Part shown: piece by piece, positions 24,975 through 33,332 of the stretch
Position numbering within the stretch: the first letter of the stretch is position 1
How the letters are laid out: each line of letters begins with the position of its first letter
DNA from: Deltaproteobacteria bacterium
Lineage (GTDB): Bacteria > Myxococcota_A > Polyangia > Polyangiales > JADJMO01
Assembly: GCA_022843175.1 (NCBI GenBank)
Contig: JALHOE010000002.1
Span: 1-64,000 of the forward strand
Direction of reading: 5' to 3'
Length of the DNA stretch: 64,000 nucleotides
Notes under the pieces: generated by a model
The model's input: only the letters and a program-made list of their open reading frames with translations
Databases searched by the model: none
What the model was told of the DNA's origin: nothing
Translations under genes and position numbers: made by a program

Positions 24975-25624
24975 TAGTGGCACTTCTTCTCGAGGAGCTC
25001 GGCTCTCTGCTCCAGGATCGCGTCGTCCTTCTTGGCGTTGAACTTCCGCAGCGCCTTCGCCCCCTCGCACGGGCTCAACACCTCGACGAGCTCGTTCAGC
25101 ACGTCGACGTCGTCGCTCGTCGCGAGGAGCGCCTGGTAGTCGGCGGCGGCCTCGGCGTTCTTGCGGAACTGCCGGTGGATCTGCGCGCGAAGGAGGAGAA
25201 ACTCCTTCCGCCGCTCGACGAGCTTGTTCGCCGAGGCGAGCGCGCCGCTGTAGTCGTTGAGGCCGCGGTAGCCCTCGACGCCGAGGCTGCGCACGGCGTC
25301 GTTCTCGCCGCACTTGGCGAGGAAGGCCTCCGAGCAGTCCACCGCGCCGCGATGGTTCTTATGACCCACGTAGAGCTGCAGCAGCTTGTGGGCGCCGCTC
25401 GCATCGCACGGATCGCCGTCGAGCTTCGCCTCGAGCGTCCGCACCAGCTCTCCGTAGACGCCGTAGTCGATCGGCGGCGGCGGCTTCGGGCGCGACAAAA
25501 AGTAAGCGGCGCCGCCCGCGATCGCCGCAACGACCGCGAGGGCGCCGAGGATCCGCGGAACGCCGCTCTGGAGGATGGGACCCTTCGGCCCCTCACTCGA
25601 GGGCGGCGCTTCGCGGTACGGCAT
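24974..25624 (-). CDS. Membrane-anchored TPR-like protein
   Basis: The 216-residue product has a short cytoplasmic N-terminus, one hydrophobic helix (L-G-A-L-A-V-V-A-A-I-A-G-G-A-A-Y-F, about residues 27-43), a Pro-rich linker and helical repeats resembling tetratricopeptides (Y-R-G-L-N-D-Y-S-G-A-L-A-S-A, and A-E-A-A-A-D-Y-Q-A-L-L-A). It follows ahcY by two bases and is likely cotranscribed with it. No link to methionine metabolism is known. Confidence 0.8.
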   Translation of the reverse strand: MPYREAPPSSEGPKGPILQSGVPRILGALAVVAAIAGGAAYFLSRPKPPPPIDYGVYGELVRTLEAKLDGDPCDASGAHKLLQLYVGHKNHRGAVDCSEAFLAKCGENDAVRSLGVEGYRGLNDYSGALASANKLVERRKEFLLLRAQIHRQFRKNAEAAADYQALLATSDDVDVLNELVEVLSPCEGAKALRKFNAKKDDAILEQRAELLEKKCH

Positions 25625-25626
25625 GA

Positions 25627-26949
25627 TCAGTAGCGATAGTGCTCCGGCTTGAACGGGCCCGCCACGTCCTGGACGCCGATGTACGCCGCCTGGTCCTTGG
25701 TGAGCGTGGTGAGCTCGACGCCGAGCTTACCGAGGTGAAGGCGCGCGACCTTCTCGTCGAGCTTCTTCGGGAGGACGTGCACGCCGACGGCGTACTTGCC
25801 CTGCTCGGTCCAGAGCGCGATCTGCGCGAGGACCTGGTTGGTGAACGACGCGCTCATGACGAACGACGGGTGGCCGGTGGCGCAACCGAGGTTGAGGAGG
25901 CGGCCGCTCGCGAGGAGCGTGAGGCGCTTGCCGTCCGGGAAGATGAACTGGTCCACCTGCGGCTTGACGTTCTCGCGCTTGATCTCCGGGTTCGACTCGA
26001 GCCACTTCACGTCGATCTCGGCGTCGAAGTGGCCGATGTTGCCGAGGATCGCCTCGTTCTTCATCAGCTTCATGTGCTCGGGACGAATGACGTCCTTGCA
26101 GCCGGTCGCGGTGATGAAGATGTCGCCCTGGGCAGCGGCCTTCTCCATCGTGGTGACCTGGTAGCCCTCCATGGCAGCCTGGAGCGCGCAGATCGGGTCG
26201 ATCTCGGTGATGAGGACGCGGGCGCCGAGGCCGCGGAGCGACTGCGCGCAGCCCTTGCCGACGTCGCCGTAGCCGCAGACCACGGCGACCTTGCCGGCGA
26301 ACATGACGTCCGTCGCGCGCTTGAGGCCGTCGCCGAGCGACTCGCGGCAGCCGTAGAGGTTGTCGAACTTCGACTTGGTGACCGAGTCGTTGACGTTGAA
26401 CGTCGGGACCTTGAGCTCACCCTTCTTGTGCATCTCGTAGAGGCGGTGCACGCCGGTGGTGGTCTCCTCGGAGATGCCGCGAACCGGATCGTCGCCCGCG
26501 AAGAGGTCGGGGCGCTTCTGGTGGGCGAAGACGGTGAGGTCGCCGCCGTCGTCGAGGATCATGTTCGGGCCCTTGCCGCCCTTGAACGCGTTGATCTGCT
26601 GCTCGATGCACCAGTCGTACTCGGCCTCGGTCTCGCCCTTCCAGGCGAAGACCGGGACGCCGGTGGCGGCGATCGCGGCGGCGGCGTGGTCCTGCGTGCT
26701 GTAGATGTTGCACGAGGTCCAGGTGACCTCGGCGCCGAGCGCGGTGAGCGTCTCGATCAGCACGGCGGTCTGGATCGTCATGTGGAGGCAGCCGGCGATG
26801 CGGGCGCCCTTGAGCGGCTGCGACTTACCGAACTCCGCGCGGAGGGCCATGAGGCCGGGCATCTCGGTCTCGGCGATGCGGATCTCTTTGCGGCCCCAGT
26901 CGGCGAGCGAGATGTCGGCGACCTTGTAGTTCTTCTTCTCGGTGCTCAT
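25627..26949 (-). CDS. ahcY: Adenosylhomocysteinase
   Basis: The 440-residue enzyme hydrolyses S-adenosylhomocysteine to homocysteine and adenosine, relieving product inhibition of methyltransferases. Characteristic sequences are present: [11 protein letters not shown], the NAD motif V-x-G-Y-G-D-V-G-K-G, [17 protein letters not shown], and the C-terminal K-P-x-H-Y-R-Y. Length is near full for the family. The ATG overlaps the stop of the upstream ArsR-methyltransferase gene (ATGA), tying expression to that regulator. Confidence 0.98.
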   Translation of the reverse strand: MSTEKKNYKVADISLADWGRKEIRIAETEMPGLMALRAEFGKSQPLKGARIAGCLHMTIQTAVLIETLTALGAEVTWTSCNIYSTQDHAAAAIAATGVPVFAWKGETEAEYDWCIEQQINAFKGGKGPNMILDDGGDLTVFAHQKRPDLFAGDDPVRGISEETTTGVHRLYEMHKKGELKVPTFNVNDSVTKSKFDNLYGCRESLGDGLKRATDVMFAGKVAVVCGYGDVGKGCAQSLRGLGARVLITEIDPICALQAAMEGYQVTTMEKAAAQGDIFITATGCKDVIRPEHMKLMKNEAILGNIGHFDAEIDVKWLESNPEIKRENVKPQVDQFIFPDGKRLTLLASGRLLNLGCATGHPSFVMSASFTNQVLAQIALWTEQGKYAVGVHVLPKKLDEKVARLHLGKLGVELTTLTKDQAAYIGVQDVAGPFKPEHYRY

Positions 26950-27911
26950 TTCGATTTTCTCCTGTTGGGTACTCGTGCGACGAGCACTTGCCAGGGCAGG
27001 TGCGCGTCAGGGGTCTTACCGGTGGGCTTGGGCAGCGGACGCACGACGACGTCGTCGAGATCCGCGGTCATCTTCTTCAATTCTCGGGCCTCGAACCCGA
27101 GCCACAGATCGGCTTGCTCGCGCATCGACTCGTCGTCGTGGCGCGCGTAGTCGATCACGACGATGGCGCCGCCGGGCTTGGCCAGCGCGACGAGCGAGCG
27201 CAGCGCTGCGGCCGGCTTCGGCGCGTGGTGGAGGAAGCGCGCGGCGAACACGACGTCGGCCGCGGGGACCTTCACGCGCTCGATGTCGCCCTCGATGAGC
27301 GTCACGTTCTTGAGGTGGTGCGCCTCGACCCTGGCGCGCGCGCGCTGCAGCTGGGCCGGCTCGCGATCGAAGGCGATGACCTTGTCGAAGATCGGCGAGA
27401 GGACCTCGAGCAGGCCGCCGTCGCCGGTGGCGGCGTCGATCGCGAGCTCGCGGTGGGGGATGAGCGCGGCGAACGCGGCGAGGTAGGGGGCGAGCTCGGG
27501 CTGCGAGCTCGGCAGCTCGCGCGCGCCCTTGCCGGCAGCGCCGAAGAAGGCGCGGGCGACCTCGTCGCGCTGGCCGATGACGTCGGCGATGCGGGCGAGC
27601 GAGCCGTCGGCCTCGCAGAGCTTGCGACCGGCGACGAGCGCGTCGGCCACCACGGCGTCGCGCATGGCCTCGTCGGCCAGGCGGACGAGGACGCGCGTGC
27701 CCTGTTTGCGCTCACTCATCAGGCCGGCGTGGCGCAGCGGCGCGAGGTGGCGCGAGACGTTGGGCTGCGACTCGGCGAGGAGCTCGGCGAGCTCACCGAC
27801 CGCGAGCTCCTCTTCGGCCGCGAGGGCGAGCAGCCGCAGACGGACGGGCTCGCCGAGGAGCCGGTAGAGCTCCCAGCGCGCGCTCGTTGTCTCCGCGGTC
27901 GGCGTCGCCAC
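26946..27911 (-). CDS. SahR-like ArsR regulator fused to SAM-methyltransferase domain
   Basis: The 321-residue product joins an N-terminal ArsR winged helix ([17 protein letters not shown] recognition helix, about residues 45-62) to a class I methyltransferase fold ([13 protein letters not shown] motif I, later [10 protein letters not shown]). This architecture with ahcY downstream is that of SahR, an S-adenosylhomocysteine-responsive repressor of the methionine cycle; the methyltransferase domain would serve as the ligand sensor. It starts at a GTG with an imperfect palindrome just upstream and overlaps ahcY. Confidence 0.85.
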   Translation of the reverse strand: MATPTAETTSARWELYRLLGEPVRLRLLALAAEEELAVGELAELLAESQPNVSRHLAPLRHAGLMSERKQGTRVLVRLADEAMRDAVVADALVAGRKLCEADGSLARIADVIGQRDEVARAFFGAAGKGARELPSSQPELAPYLAAFAALIPHRELAIDAATGDGGLLEVLSPIFDKVIAFDREPAQLQRARARVEAHHLKNVTLIEGDIERVKVPAADVVFAARFLHHAPKPAAALRSLVALAKPGGAIVVIDYARHDDESMREQADLWLGFEARELKKMTADLDDVVVRPLPKPTGKTPDAHLPWQVLVARVPNRRKSK

Positions 27912-27918
27912 GGGAAGG

Positions 27919-27942
27919 ATCTATGTCTTTATGCGGATGGAT
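27919..27942. promoter_or_regulatory. Candidate operator of the SahR-like regulator
   Basis: An imperfect inverted repeat, ATCTAT-N12-ATGGAT, ends eight bases upstream of the regulator's GTG start. It sits in the only noncoding gap (41 bases) ahead of the regulator-ahcY operon and is AT-rich compared with its surroundings. Autoregulation is inferred; the sequence has not been matched to a published SahR motif. Confidence 0.4.
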
Positions 27943-27952
27943 GCAAGTAGCG

Positions 27953-30376
27953 TCAAATACCTGCGGTTTCAAAGGCCCCTGCCAGGTCGGGGCGGGCCCG
28001 GCGCAGGGGCTCGAGGAGCTCCGCGGCGAGGGGCGAGCTCAGCGCGGCGAGCTGCGTCACCGTCCAGCTGTCGGCCTCTTCGACGAGGCGAGGGCCGACC
28101 TTGCGGAGGTAGTCGTCGCCCGCGAGCGTGACGAGCCACGCGTCGAACGGTGACGGCTCGGCGGCGAGGATCCCCGCCCTCGGATCCTTGCCGTGCGCCC
28201 ACTCGAGCTCGGTGCGCGCCCTCTTCGTCTTGCCGAGCGCGAGCTCGAGCATGCGCGCGACCTCACCCTCGGCCTTCACTGCGGTGAGCGCGGCGCGGAC
28301 CTTCTTGCGATCGAGGATCGGCGCGCGCTGCCGGTCGCTCTTGATGCGGAACGGCTTCTCCGGAACGCGACGGAGCACGAAGCCGAGCTCGAAGGCGGCC
28401 GCGGCCATCGCTCCGTGGGTGCTCTCGGCGAGCACGTCGGCGAACGCGAGCACCGTCTCGGCGCCGCCGATCAGCACCTCGAGGAGCAGCGCGAGGTCGG
28501 CGCCGAGCCACGCGGGGAGGTTCGCTTTGGTCGCCGCGAACTTGGCGAGGAGCGCGCGCGCTTCGCCGCCGTAGAGCGGGCGCTCGTCGGCGAGGGCCTT
28601 CTTCACGCCCTTGTCGGCGAGGGTGAACGACCTCTCGGCGAGCCCGATCGCGCGCACCCACGCGGTCGCGACGCGGCGGCCCCAGTACACGTGCATCAGC
28701 GGGGCGCCGGCGTTGAGGAGGTACTCGAGGGTGACGCGCACGTTCGCCATCTCCTCGTGCATGCCGCCGTGGAGGAGCTGCACGCCGTGGGGCCAGCCGC
28801 GTTCGAGGAGGAAGTTCTGATACGGCGTCTTGCCCGGGCCGTGCGCGGGACGCGGCGGCGCGATCGGGAAGTCGCCCGGCGGCCAGGCGTTGCCGCCCGC
28901 GTAGAAGCGGAGCGTCGCGAGCGGCAGGAGGAAGTGGCGCGGGTGCGAGTTGGGCTCTCCGGGCAGCCGCGTGATCTGCCGCCGCGCCTTGAGCGCCTCG
29001 ACCATCGTGAAGAGATCGACCGTGGACTTCTCGCCCGCGAGCGGCCACTGGAAGTCGTCGAGCTCGAAGAGCTTCACGGCGCCGGGCGGCGCGCCCACCG
29101 TCTTCTTCAGCGCGGTCTCGTCGAGGAACAGCTTGTCGCGATGGTGCGTGCACACCTCGAGGAGCAGGCCCTCTTCGGGCGTGAGCAGGTGGAGCTCCAT
29201 CAGGCGATCGTCGACGGGGCCGAGGATGTCGGGGATGTGCAGGCTCACCTGCACGTCCTCGCCTGCGAGCGCGACGACGAAGTAGTCGGGCGGGAACGCG
29301 CTCGGAATGAGGCGGGTGCCGCGGCTGTCCTTGATCGGCTGGCCCTTCGCGTCGTGCTCGCCCCACACGTGGAGCACGTTGTTCGCCGCCACGCGGTTGG
29401 TGTCGTCGAGCCAGATCGGCTCCATGTCGCTCTGGGGCACGAGCAGCTTGTTCGACGACGGCTTCTTCGCGCCCGGGCCGTAGGCGTTCACGTCGCGGTT
29501 GACCGGCTCGTTGCCACGCGGGTTGAAGGTGATCGTTTGCACGACCAGCGTGTCGCCCTCGCGCGACGCAAAGCCGGTGACGCGCATCGCGCCGGTCGTG
29601 TAGTTGGCGTTGTCCCAGATCGGCAGGTCGAAGCCCTCGGCGGCGGCGTCGAGCGCGCCGACGTTCCAGATCGGCCCCGGCGGCTCGTCGATCGCCGGCG
29701 CCGCGTCGAGGAGCGCGCGCACGGCGGGCGGGATCGCGAACGCGGCCGCGCGATCTCTCAAGAGCGCGGCGGCTTGCGCGTTGCCCGCCTTCGCGAGCTC
29801 CTCGAGCCACGGGAAGCGCCCGGGGTGGGCGTCGATCCATTTGCGCGCGACCTCGAGCGGATCTGTCGCCGCGGGCTGCTCCGTCGCGTCGTCGTGGCGA
29901 TCGGAGGCGAAGGCGCCGGGCTGGGTGAAGTCCGGCAGCTGCGCGTCGAGCGCGCGCGCGCTGAGGGCGACCTCGAGCGCCTCGCGGGTGTCGATCGCGA
30001 GCAGGCACGGGAGCACGCACCACGGGATGTTGTGGAGCGTGCCGCGGCGATCGATCCGCGAGCGGAGCCAGGGGAGGATGCCGTCGCCGTAGCGCTCGAG
30101 CAGCGAGAGGTTGTCGAACCCGCGCACGTGGAACGCCCACTTGATGCGCTGCGCCTCGCGCACGAACTCCGCGGCGTCCTCCAGCGAGAGGAGCGCGGCC
30201 CAGACTCGATCGCTCTCGAGGACGAACGTCCCGTCGATCATCTCGCCGTCGCCCTTGCGGTAGATCTCCGTCGCGGCGACGAGGGCGCGCGCCTCCTTCA
30301 GCGGCATCAACCCGCGCTTGTCGGTCTTCTTCACGCGGGCGTTGGTAATTGCGGATTCGACCTGCGGTCCCGGCAT
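27953..30376 (-). CDS. Large protein of unknown function
   Basis: From the ATG at 30376 the product has 807 residues; a longer frame to 30613 is arginine-rich and is not favoured. There is no signal peptide or clear membrane helix. The middle region (about 250-600) looks beta-rich with motifs W-D-N-A-N-Y-T-T-G-A-M-R-V and F-N-P-R-G-N-E-P-V-N-R-D; both ends are helical with leucine-rich repeats that may be HEAT- or TPR-like. I do not recognise a family. It ends 41 bases before the SahR-like gene on the same strand and could be cotranscribed with it. Confidence 0.7.
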   Translation of the reverse strand: MPGPQVESAITNARVKKTDKRGLMPLKEARALVAATEIYRKGDGEMIDGTFVLESDRVWAALLSLEDAAEFVREAQRIKWAFHVRGFDNLSLLERYGDGILPWLRSRIDRRGTLHNIPWCVLPCLLAIDTREALEVALSARALDAQLPDFTQPGAFASDRHDDATEQPAATDPLEVARKWIDAHPGRFPWLEELAKAGNAQAAALLRDRAAAFAIPPAVRALLDAAPAIDEPPGPIWNVGALDAAAEGFDLPIWDNANYTTGAMRVTGFASREGDTLVVQTITFNPRGNEPVNRDVNAYGPGAKKPSSNKLLVPQSDMEPIWLDDTNRVAANNVLHVWGEHDAKGQPIKDSRGTRLIPSAFPPDYFVVALAGEDVQVSLHIPDILGPVDDRLMELHLLTPEEGLLLEVCTHHRDKLFLDETALKKTVGAPPGAVKLFELDDFQWPLAGEKSTVDLFTMVEALKARRQITRLPGEPNSHPRHFLLPLATLRFYAGGNAWPPGDFPIAPPRPAHGPGKTPYQNFLLERGWPHGVQLLHGGMHEEMANVRVTLEYLLNAGAPLMHVYWGRRVATAWVRAIGLAERSFTLADKGVKKALADERPLYGGEARALLAKFAATKANLPAWLGADLALLLEVLIGGAETVLAFADVLAESTHGAMAAAAFELGFVLRRVPEKPFRIKSDRQRAPILDRKKVRAALTAVKAEGEVARMLELALGKTKRARTELEWAHGKDPRAGILAAEPSPFDAWLVTLAGDDYLRKVGPRLVEEADSWTVTQLAALSSPLAAELLEPLRRARPDLAGAFETAGI

Positions 30377-30510
30377 CGGGGCGCGATGGTAGCTCAGCGC
30401 CGAGTGGCCGCGGGCACGCTTCCGTGGCGACGCGGACACGCGCCCGCCCCCGCTCTCCGCGCGGATCGCCCGCATTCTCGGGCGGCGCGGTCCGTGCTGA
30501 GGAGCGCAGC

Positions 30511-31278
30511 ATGAGAGCGCTGGTCGCGTTGCTGCTGGTCGCGTGCGGTCGTCCCGAAGAGCTCCCGATCGCGCGGGACCAGGTCGTCGCCGCGCCCTCG
30601 ACCTCGAGCGCACCCGCGCCCCCGCCCGTGCCCGCGCCGTCGCTCCCGACGACGCCCGCCGTCGTACAGGAGCTCCCGAAGACGGTCTCGCCGGTCTCGG
30701 GCGCCGCGTTCGCGGCGGCGGTGTCCGTCGAGGCGAGCTCCGGTCGCATCGCGCTCGTCGACGCCGCGGGGGGCAAGACGTTCGTGACCGACGGACCGGC
30801 CGACACGGAGCCGACGTTCGCGCCGCACCGTCGGGCGCTCGCGTTCGTGCGGGTGCGTTCCGAGAATCACCACGACCTCTACGTGCTCGCGGCCGGGGGG
30901 GCGCCGAGGCTCGTGCTCGAGGGACGGCCGGCGCCCGCGGAGATGGACGTCGAGCGCTGTCTCCTCGACATCAACCAGCCGTTCTTCTCGCCGGACGGCA
31001 CGACGATCTTCTTCCAGACGTCCGCGTGGGTGACGTCGTGGGCCGCCCACGCGCTCGATCTGGTGTCGGGCAAGGAGCGGTTCCTCTACGACGGGGCGAC
31101 CCAAGAGGTGCTCCCGAACGGCAACCTCGTGGCGAATCACTTTCGCATCGTGTGGAGCAAGACCGGCGTGAGCGAGGGCCGGCAGGAGGTCTGGACGCTC
31201 AACGATCCGGACGGCAAGGAGCTGCGCACGCTCCCCACCAACGCGCTCGCGCGGCGGAAGGTGCTGGCGTCGCTGTAG
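30511..31278 (+). CDS. Lipoprotein with TolB-like (PD40) propeller repeats
   Basis: The 255-residue product has a short signal with lipobox L-V-A-C, a Pro/Ala/Ser linker to about residue 45, then PD40/WD40-like blades such as T-E-P-T-F-A-P-H-R-R-A-L-A-F-V and N-Q-P-F-F-S-P-D-G-T-T-I-F-F. Too few blades are visible for a full propeller, so the domain may be small or complete itself by oligomerising. It diverges from the 807-residue gene over 134 bases. The role is unknown. Confidence 0.7.
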   Translation: MRALVALLLVACGRPEELPIARDQVVAAPSTSSAPAPPPVPAPSLPTTPAVVQELPKTVSPVSGAAFAAAVSVEASSGRIALVDAAGGKTFVTDGPADTEPTFAPHRRALAFVRVRSENHHDLYVLAAGGAPRLVLEGRPAPAEMDVERCLLDINQPFFSPDGTTIFFQTSAWVTSWAAHALDLVSGKERFLYDGATQEVLPNGNLVANHFRIVWSKTGVSEGRQEVWTLNDPDGKELRTLPTNALARRKVLASL

Positions 31279-31303
31279 TTTCCGCGCGCAGTTGCGTCGG
31301 CGC

Positions 31304-31741
31304 TCACGCAGGCGGAGCGGTGAGCTCGGGCAGGGCGGCGAGCGCCCGCTCCGCGTCCTCGAGATCGCCCAGACGAGTGTCGATGAGCTCCCAGAGGCGC
31401 TCGGGATCCACGTCGCCATAGTCGTGCACGAGGATGTTGCGCAGACCGGCGAGGCCGGAGAGGCGAGCCTCGAGGGCCCGGGGGATCACGTTGGCAGCGA
31501 CCAGCGCGGGAAGAACCTCGCGATAGGTGCTCGGGATGGGGAGGCCGCGGCCAGCGAGCACGTGATGGCCGATGTCGAAGATCGCTTCGGCGGCGACGTG
31601 AAGGGCACGCTCTGCGGCCAGGCGGTGCAGCGGATCGCCGGCGCGCTCTGCCGCGGTCATCGCGCCCAGACGTCGCAGCGAGACCAGCACCTGTGCGAGG
31701 TGCGCGAGACGCGCGAGCACGACCGCGGGACGGACCGTCAC
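31304..31741 (-). CDS. hepT: HEPN ribonuclease toxin (HepT, DUF86)
   Basis: The 145-residue helical protein has the HEPN RNase motif R-N-I-L-V-H-D-Y (R-x4-H-x-Y) at about residue 100. In characterised MntA/HepT pairs, the toxin cleaves RNA and the partner inactivates it by adding AMP to the motif tyrosine. The GTG at 31741 overlaps the antitoxin stop (GTGA), giving the usual coupled order. Confidence 0.9.
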   Translation of the reverse strand: MTVRPAVVLARLAHLAQVLVSLRRLGAMTAAERAGDPLHRLAAERALHVAAEAIFDIGHHVLAGRGLPIPSTYREVLPALVAANVIPRALEARLSGLAGLRNILVHDYGDVDPERLWELIDTRLGDLEDAERALAALPELTAPPA

Positions 31742-32169
31742 CGCCGCCCGCTCCCGACATGTCCGGTGGAGGCGAGGACGACCATCCGATCGCGGCGGGC
31801 CGCGTCCTCGACCGCGAACCGCGCGTGGCGGACGAAGCTCTCGACTGCGAGCTCGTCGCGCTCGTGGAGGAGGCGTCCGGTCGTGACGACCTCCCACGCG
31901 ACCGCGGGCGCGACGGTCGCGAGGTCGATCACGTCGAGCTCCCGACCGATGAGCGAAGCGACCCGGTCCATCAGCGCGAAGCGGTCGTTGCCGAGCGGAG
32001 GCGTGCACAACACGGCGAGATCGACGTCGGAGTCCGCGCGCGCTCGCCCCGTCGCGAGAGAGCCGAACAGCCACACGCCGGCGACAGCGCGCCCGGCGAG
32101 CTCGGGCGTGCTCAGCAGCGCGGCGAGCGCGGCGTGCACGGGATCCACGCCCTCGAGCGTAGCATTCAT
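31738..32169 (-). CDS. mntA: Minimal nucleotidyltransferase antitoxin (MntA)
   Basis: The 143-residue protein carries the minimal nucleotidyltransferase signature G-S-x10-D-V-D exactly (about residues 36-50), with a later hydrophobic D-V-I-D strand for the third acid. It should AMPylate and silence HepT encoded directly downstream. The ATG at 32169 overlaps the stop of the DUF218 gene, so the pair may share that gene's promoter. Confidence 0.9.
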   Translation of the reverse strand: MNATLEGVDPVHAALAALLSTPELAGRAVAGVWLFGSLATGRARADSDVDLAVLCTPPLGNDRFALMDRVASLIGRELDVIDLATVAPAVAWEVVTTGRLLHERDELAVESFVRHARFAVEDAARRDRMVVLASTGHVGSGRR

Positions 32170-33161
32170 CGCACGCACGTCGCGTCGGCGTGCTTGTCGT
32201 CGGCCCAGAAGCGATAGGGCGTCAGCCAGAAGCCGAAGTCCGCGCCGACGCTCGCTTGGCGGTGGCTGCCCGTGAGGAAGCCGAAGTCGCGGAGCGAGCG
32301 CTGATCGATGCTGCCGCCGATGAGATCCCAGGTCGTCCACTCCTGCATGTAGCCGACCTGGATGCCGGTGGTGACCACGTACGCCGCGCGCCCGCCGAGC
32401 GCGACGACGAGCCCCGCGGTGTTCCGCAGGTTGGTGTGGGTGTGGTCGGCGCACGGGTCGACCACGATCGACTCGAGCGGCACGTGGTGCTCGCAGTGGA
32501 GGAAGTAGGCGAGGATCCACGTCTCGTAGACCGGCGAGTGGATCGCGCCGCCGCTCACCGTCACCACCGGGCCGACGCCCGCGTGAAACGCCTCGGCCGC
32601 GCGCGCGGCGCGCTCGCGGTTCTGACCGAGTCGATCGAGCGAGAGCGCGTTGAGCTGCGGGCACGCGTCGCCCGGACGCCACTTGAGGAGCGGCGTCTTC
32701 TCCTGCATCGGCGTGCCGTACCCGAAGGTGGCGACGGCGGCGTACGGGTAGCGCTTCTTCGGGATCGAGCGAAGCGCGGTCGCGTTGGTGCGCGCAGCCA
32801 GGATGCGCTCGTTCGGGGGGAGGGCGCACCGGAGCTCGAGGGGCAGATCGCGGTTGTCGCCGCTCGCGATCGCGTCGTAGCGCGCGAGCTCCTTCGACAG
32901 ATCGGGCGCGGTGTAGCCGCAGCCCTCGGGGATCGGATCGGCCTTCGCGCCCGGGTAGCGCACGCGCACGAAGCACGACTTCGCGTCGACCTCGGGGAAC
33001 GAGCCGTGGGTGCGAACGCTCGACGGCCAGTCGGAGCACAGCGTCTTCCGATCGAGATCCTTCGGGGCGTGGGCGCCGCACGCGCACGGGGTCGCGGGCG
33101 CGGGGACGGGGGCGTGCTGGTAGCAGGCGCCCAAGAGCATTCCGAGCAGCGCGCCACGCAT
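32166..33161 (-). CDS. DUF218 (YdcF/SanA-like) domain lipoprotein
   Basis: The 331-residue product has a lipobox (L-L-G-A-C) at residue about 13. A DUF218-like core follows from about residue 195: V-V-T-V-S-G-G-A, H-V-P-L-E-S-I-V-V-D-P, then the signature T-H-T-N-L-R-N-T-A (typical s-x-n-T-x-x-N). DUF218 proteins act in envelope biology of unclear chemistry. The first 190 residues, rich in Cys and Pro, are not a domain I recognise. Confidence 0.75.
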   Translation of the reverse strand: MRGALLGMLLGACYQHAPVPAPATPCACGAHAPKDLDRKTLCSDWPSSVRTHGSFPEVDAKSCFVRVRYPGAKADPIPEGCGYTAPDLSKELARYDAIASGDNRDLPLELRCALPPNERILAARTNATALRSIPKKRYPYAAVATFGYGTPMQEKTPLLKWRPGDACPQLNALSLDRLGQNRERAARAAEAFHAGVGPVVTVSGGAIHSPVYETWILAYFLHCEHHVPLESIVVDPCADHTHTNLRNTAGLVVALGGRAAYVVTTGIQVGYMQEWTTWDLIGGSIDQRSLRDFGFLTGSHRQASVGADFGFWLTPYRFWADDKHADATCVR

Positions 33162-33199
33162 CGGAGCCAGGATATCGGTTCGGGCTTGCCGGGAGGCCC

Positions 33200-33222
33200 G
33201 AGGCCCGTTAAGAAGGGGCCTC
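33200..33222. other. Small inverted repeat just upstream of tRNA-Val
   Basis: A perfect 7-bp stem (GAGGCCC / GGGCCTC) with a 9-base loop ends two bases before the tRNA. It lies in the short gap between the divergent DUF218 gene and the tRNA. It may be a transcription signal or a remnant of recombination; nothing decides between these. Confidence 0.4.
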
Positions 33223-33224
33223 TC

Positions 33225-33296
33225 GGGCGTTTAACTCAGCGGTAGAGTGCGACCTTCACACGGTTGAAGTCACAGGTTCAAATCCTGTAACGCCCA
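33225..33296 (+). tRNA. tRNA-Val (anticodon CAC)
   Basis: A 72-nt cloverleaf can be folded by eye: acceptor GGGCGTT/AACGCCC, D-stem ACTC/GAGT, anticodon stem CGACC/GGTTG with loop TTCACAC (anticodon CAC, reads GUG), T-arm ACAGG-TTCAAAT-CCTGT, discriminator A. CCA is not encoded. A tyrosine integrase gene ends 36 bases downstream, so the 3' end of this tRNA is the likely attachment site of the following island. Confidence 0.92.
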
Positions 33297-33332
33297 CTAA
33301 CGAATCATCGAGAAAACAAGGCTGTCGAGAGC

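Noticed and set aside
27912-27952. S-adenosylhomocysteine riboswitch ahead of the ahcY operon
   Set aside because: Only 41 bases separate the regulator start from the previous gene, too short for the known SAH riboswitch fold, and an ArsR-type regulator is present instead.
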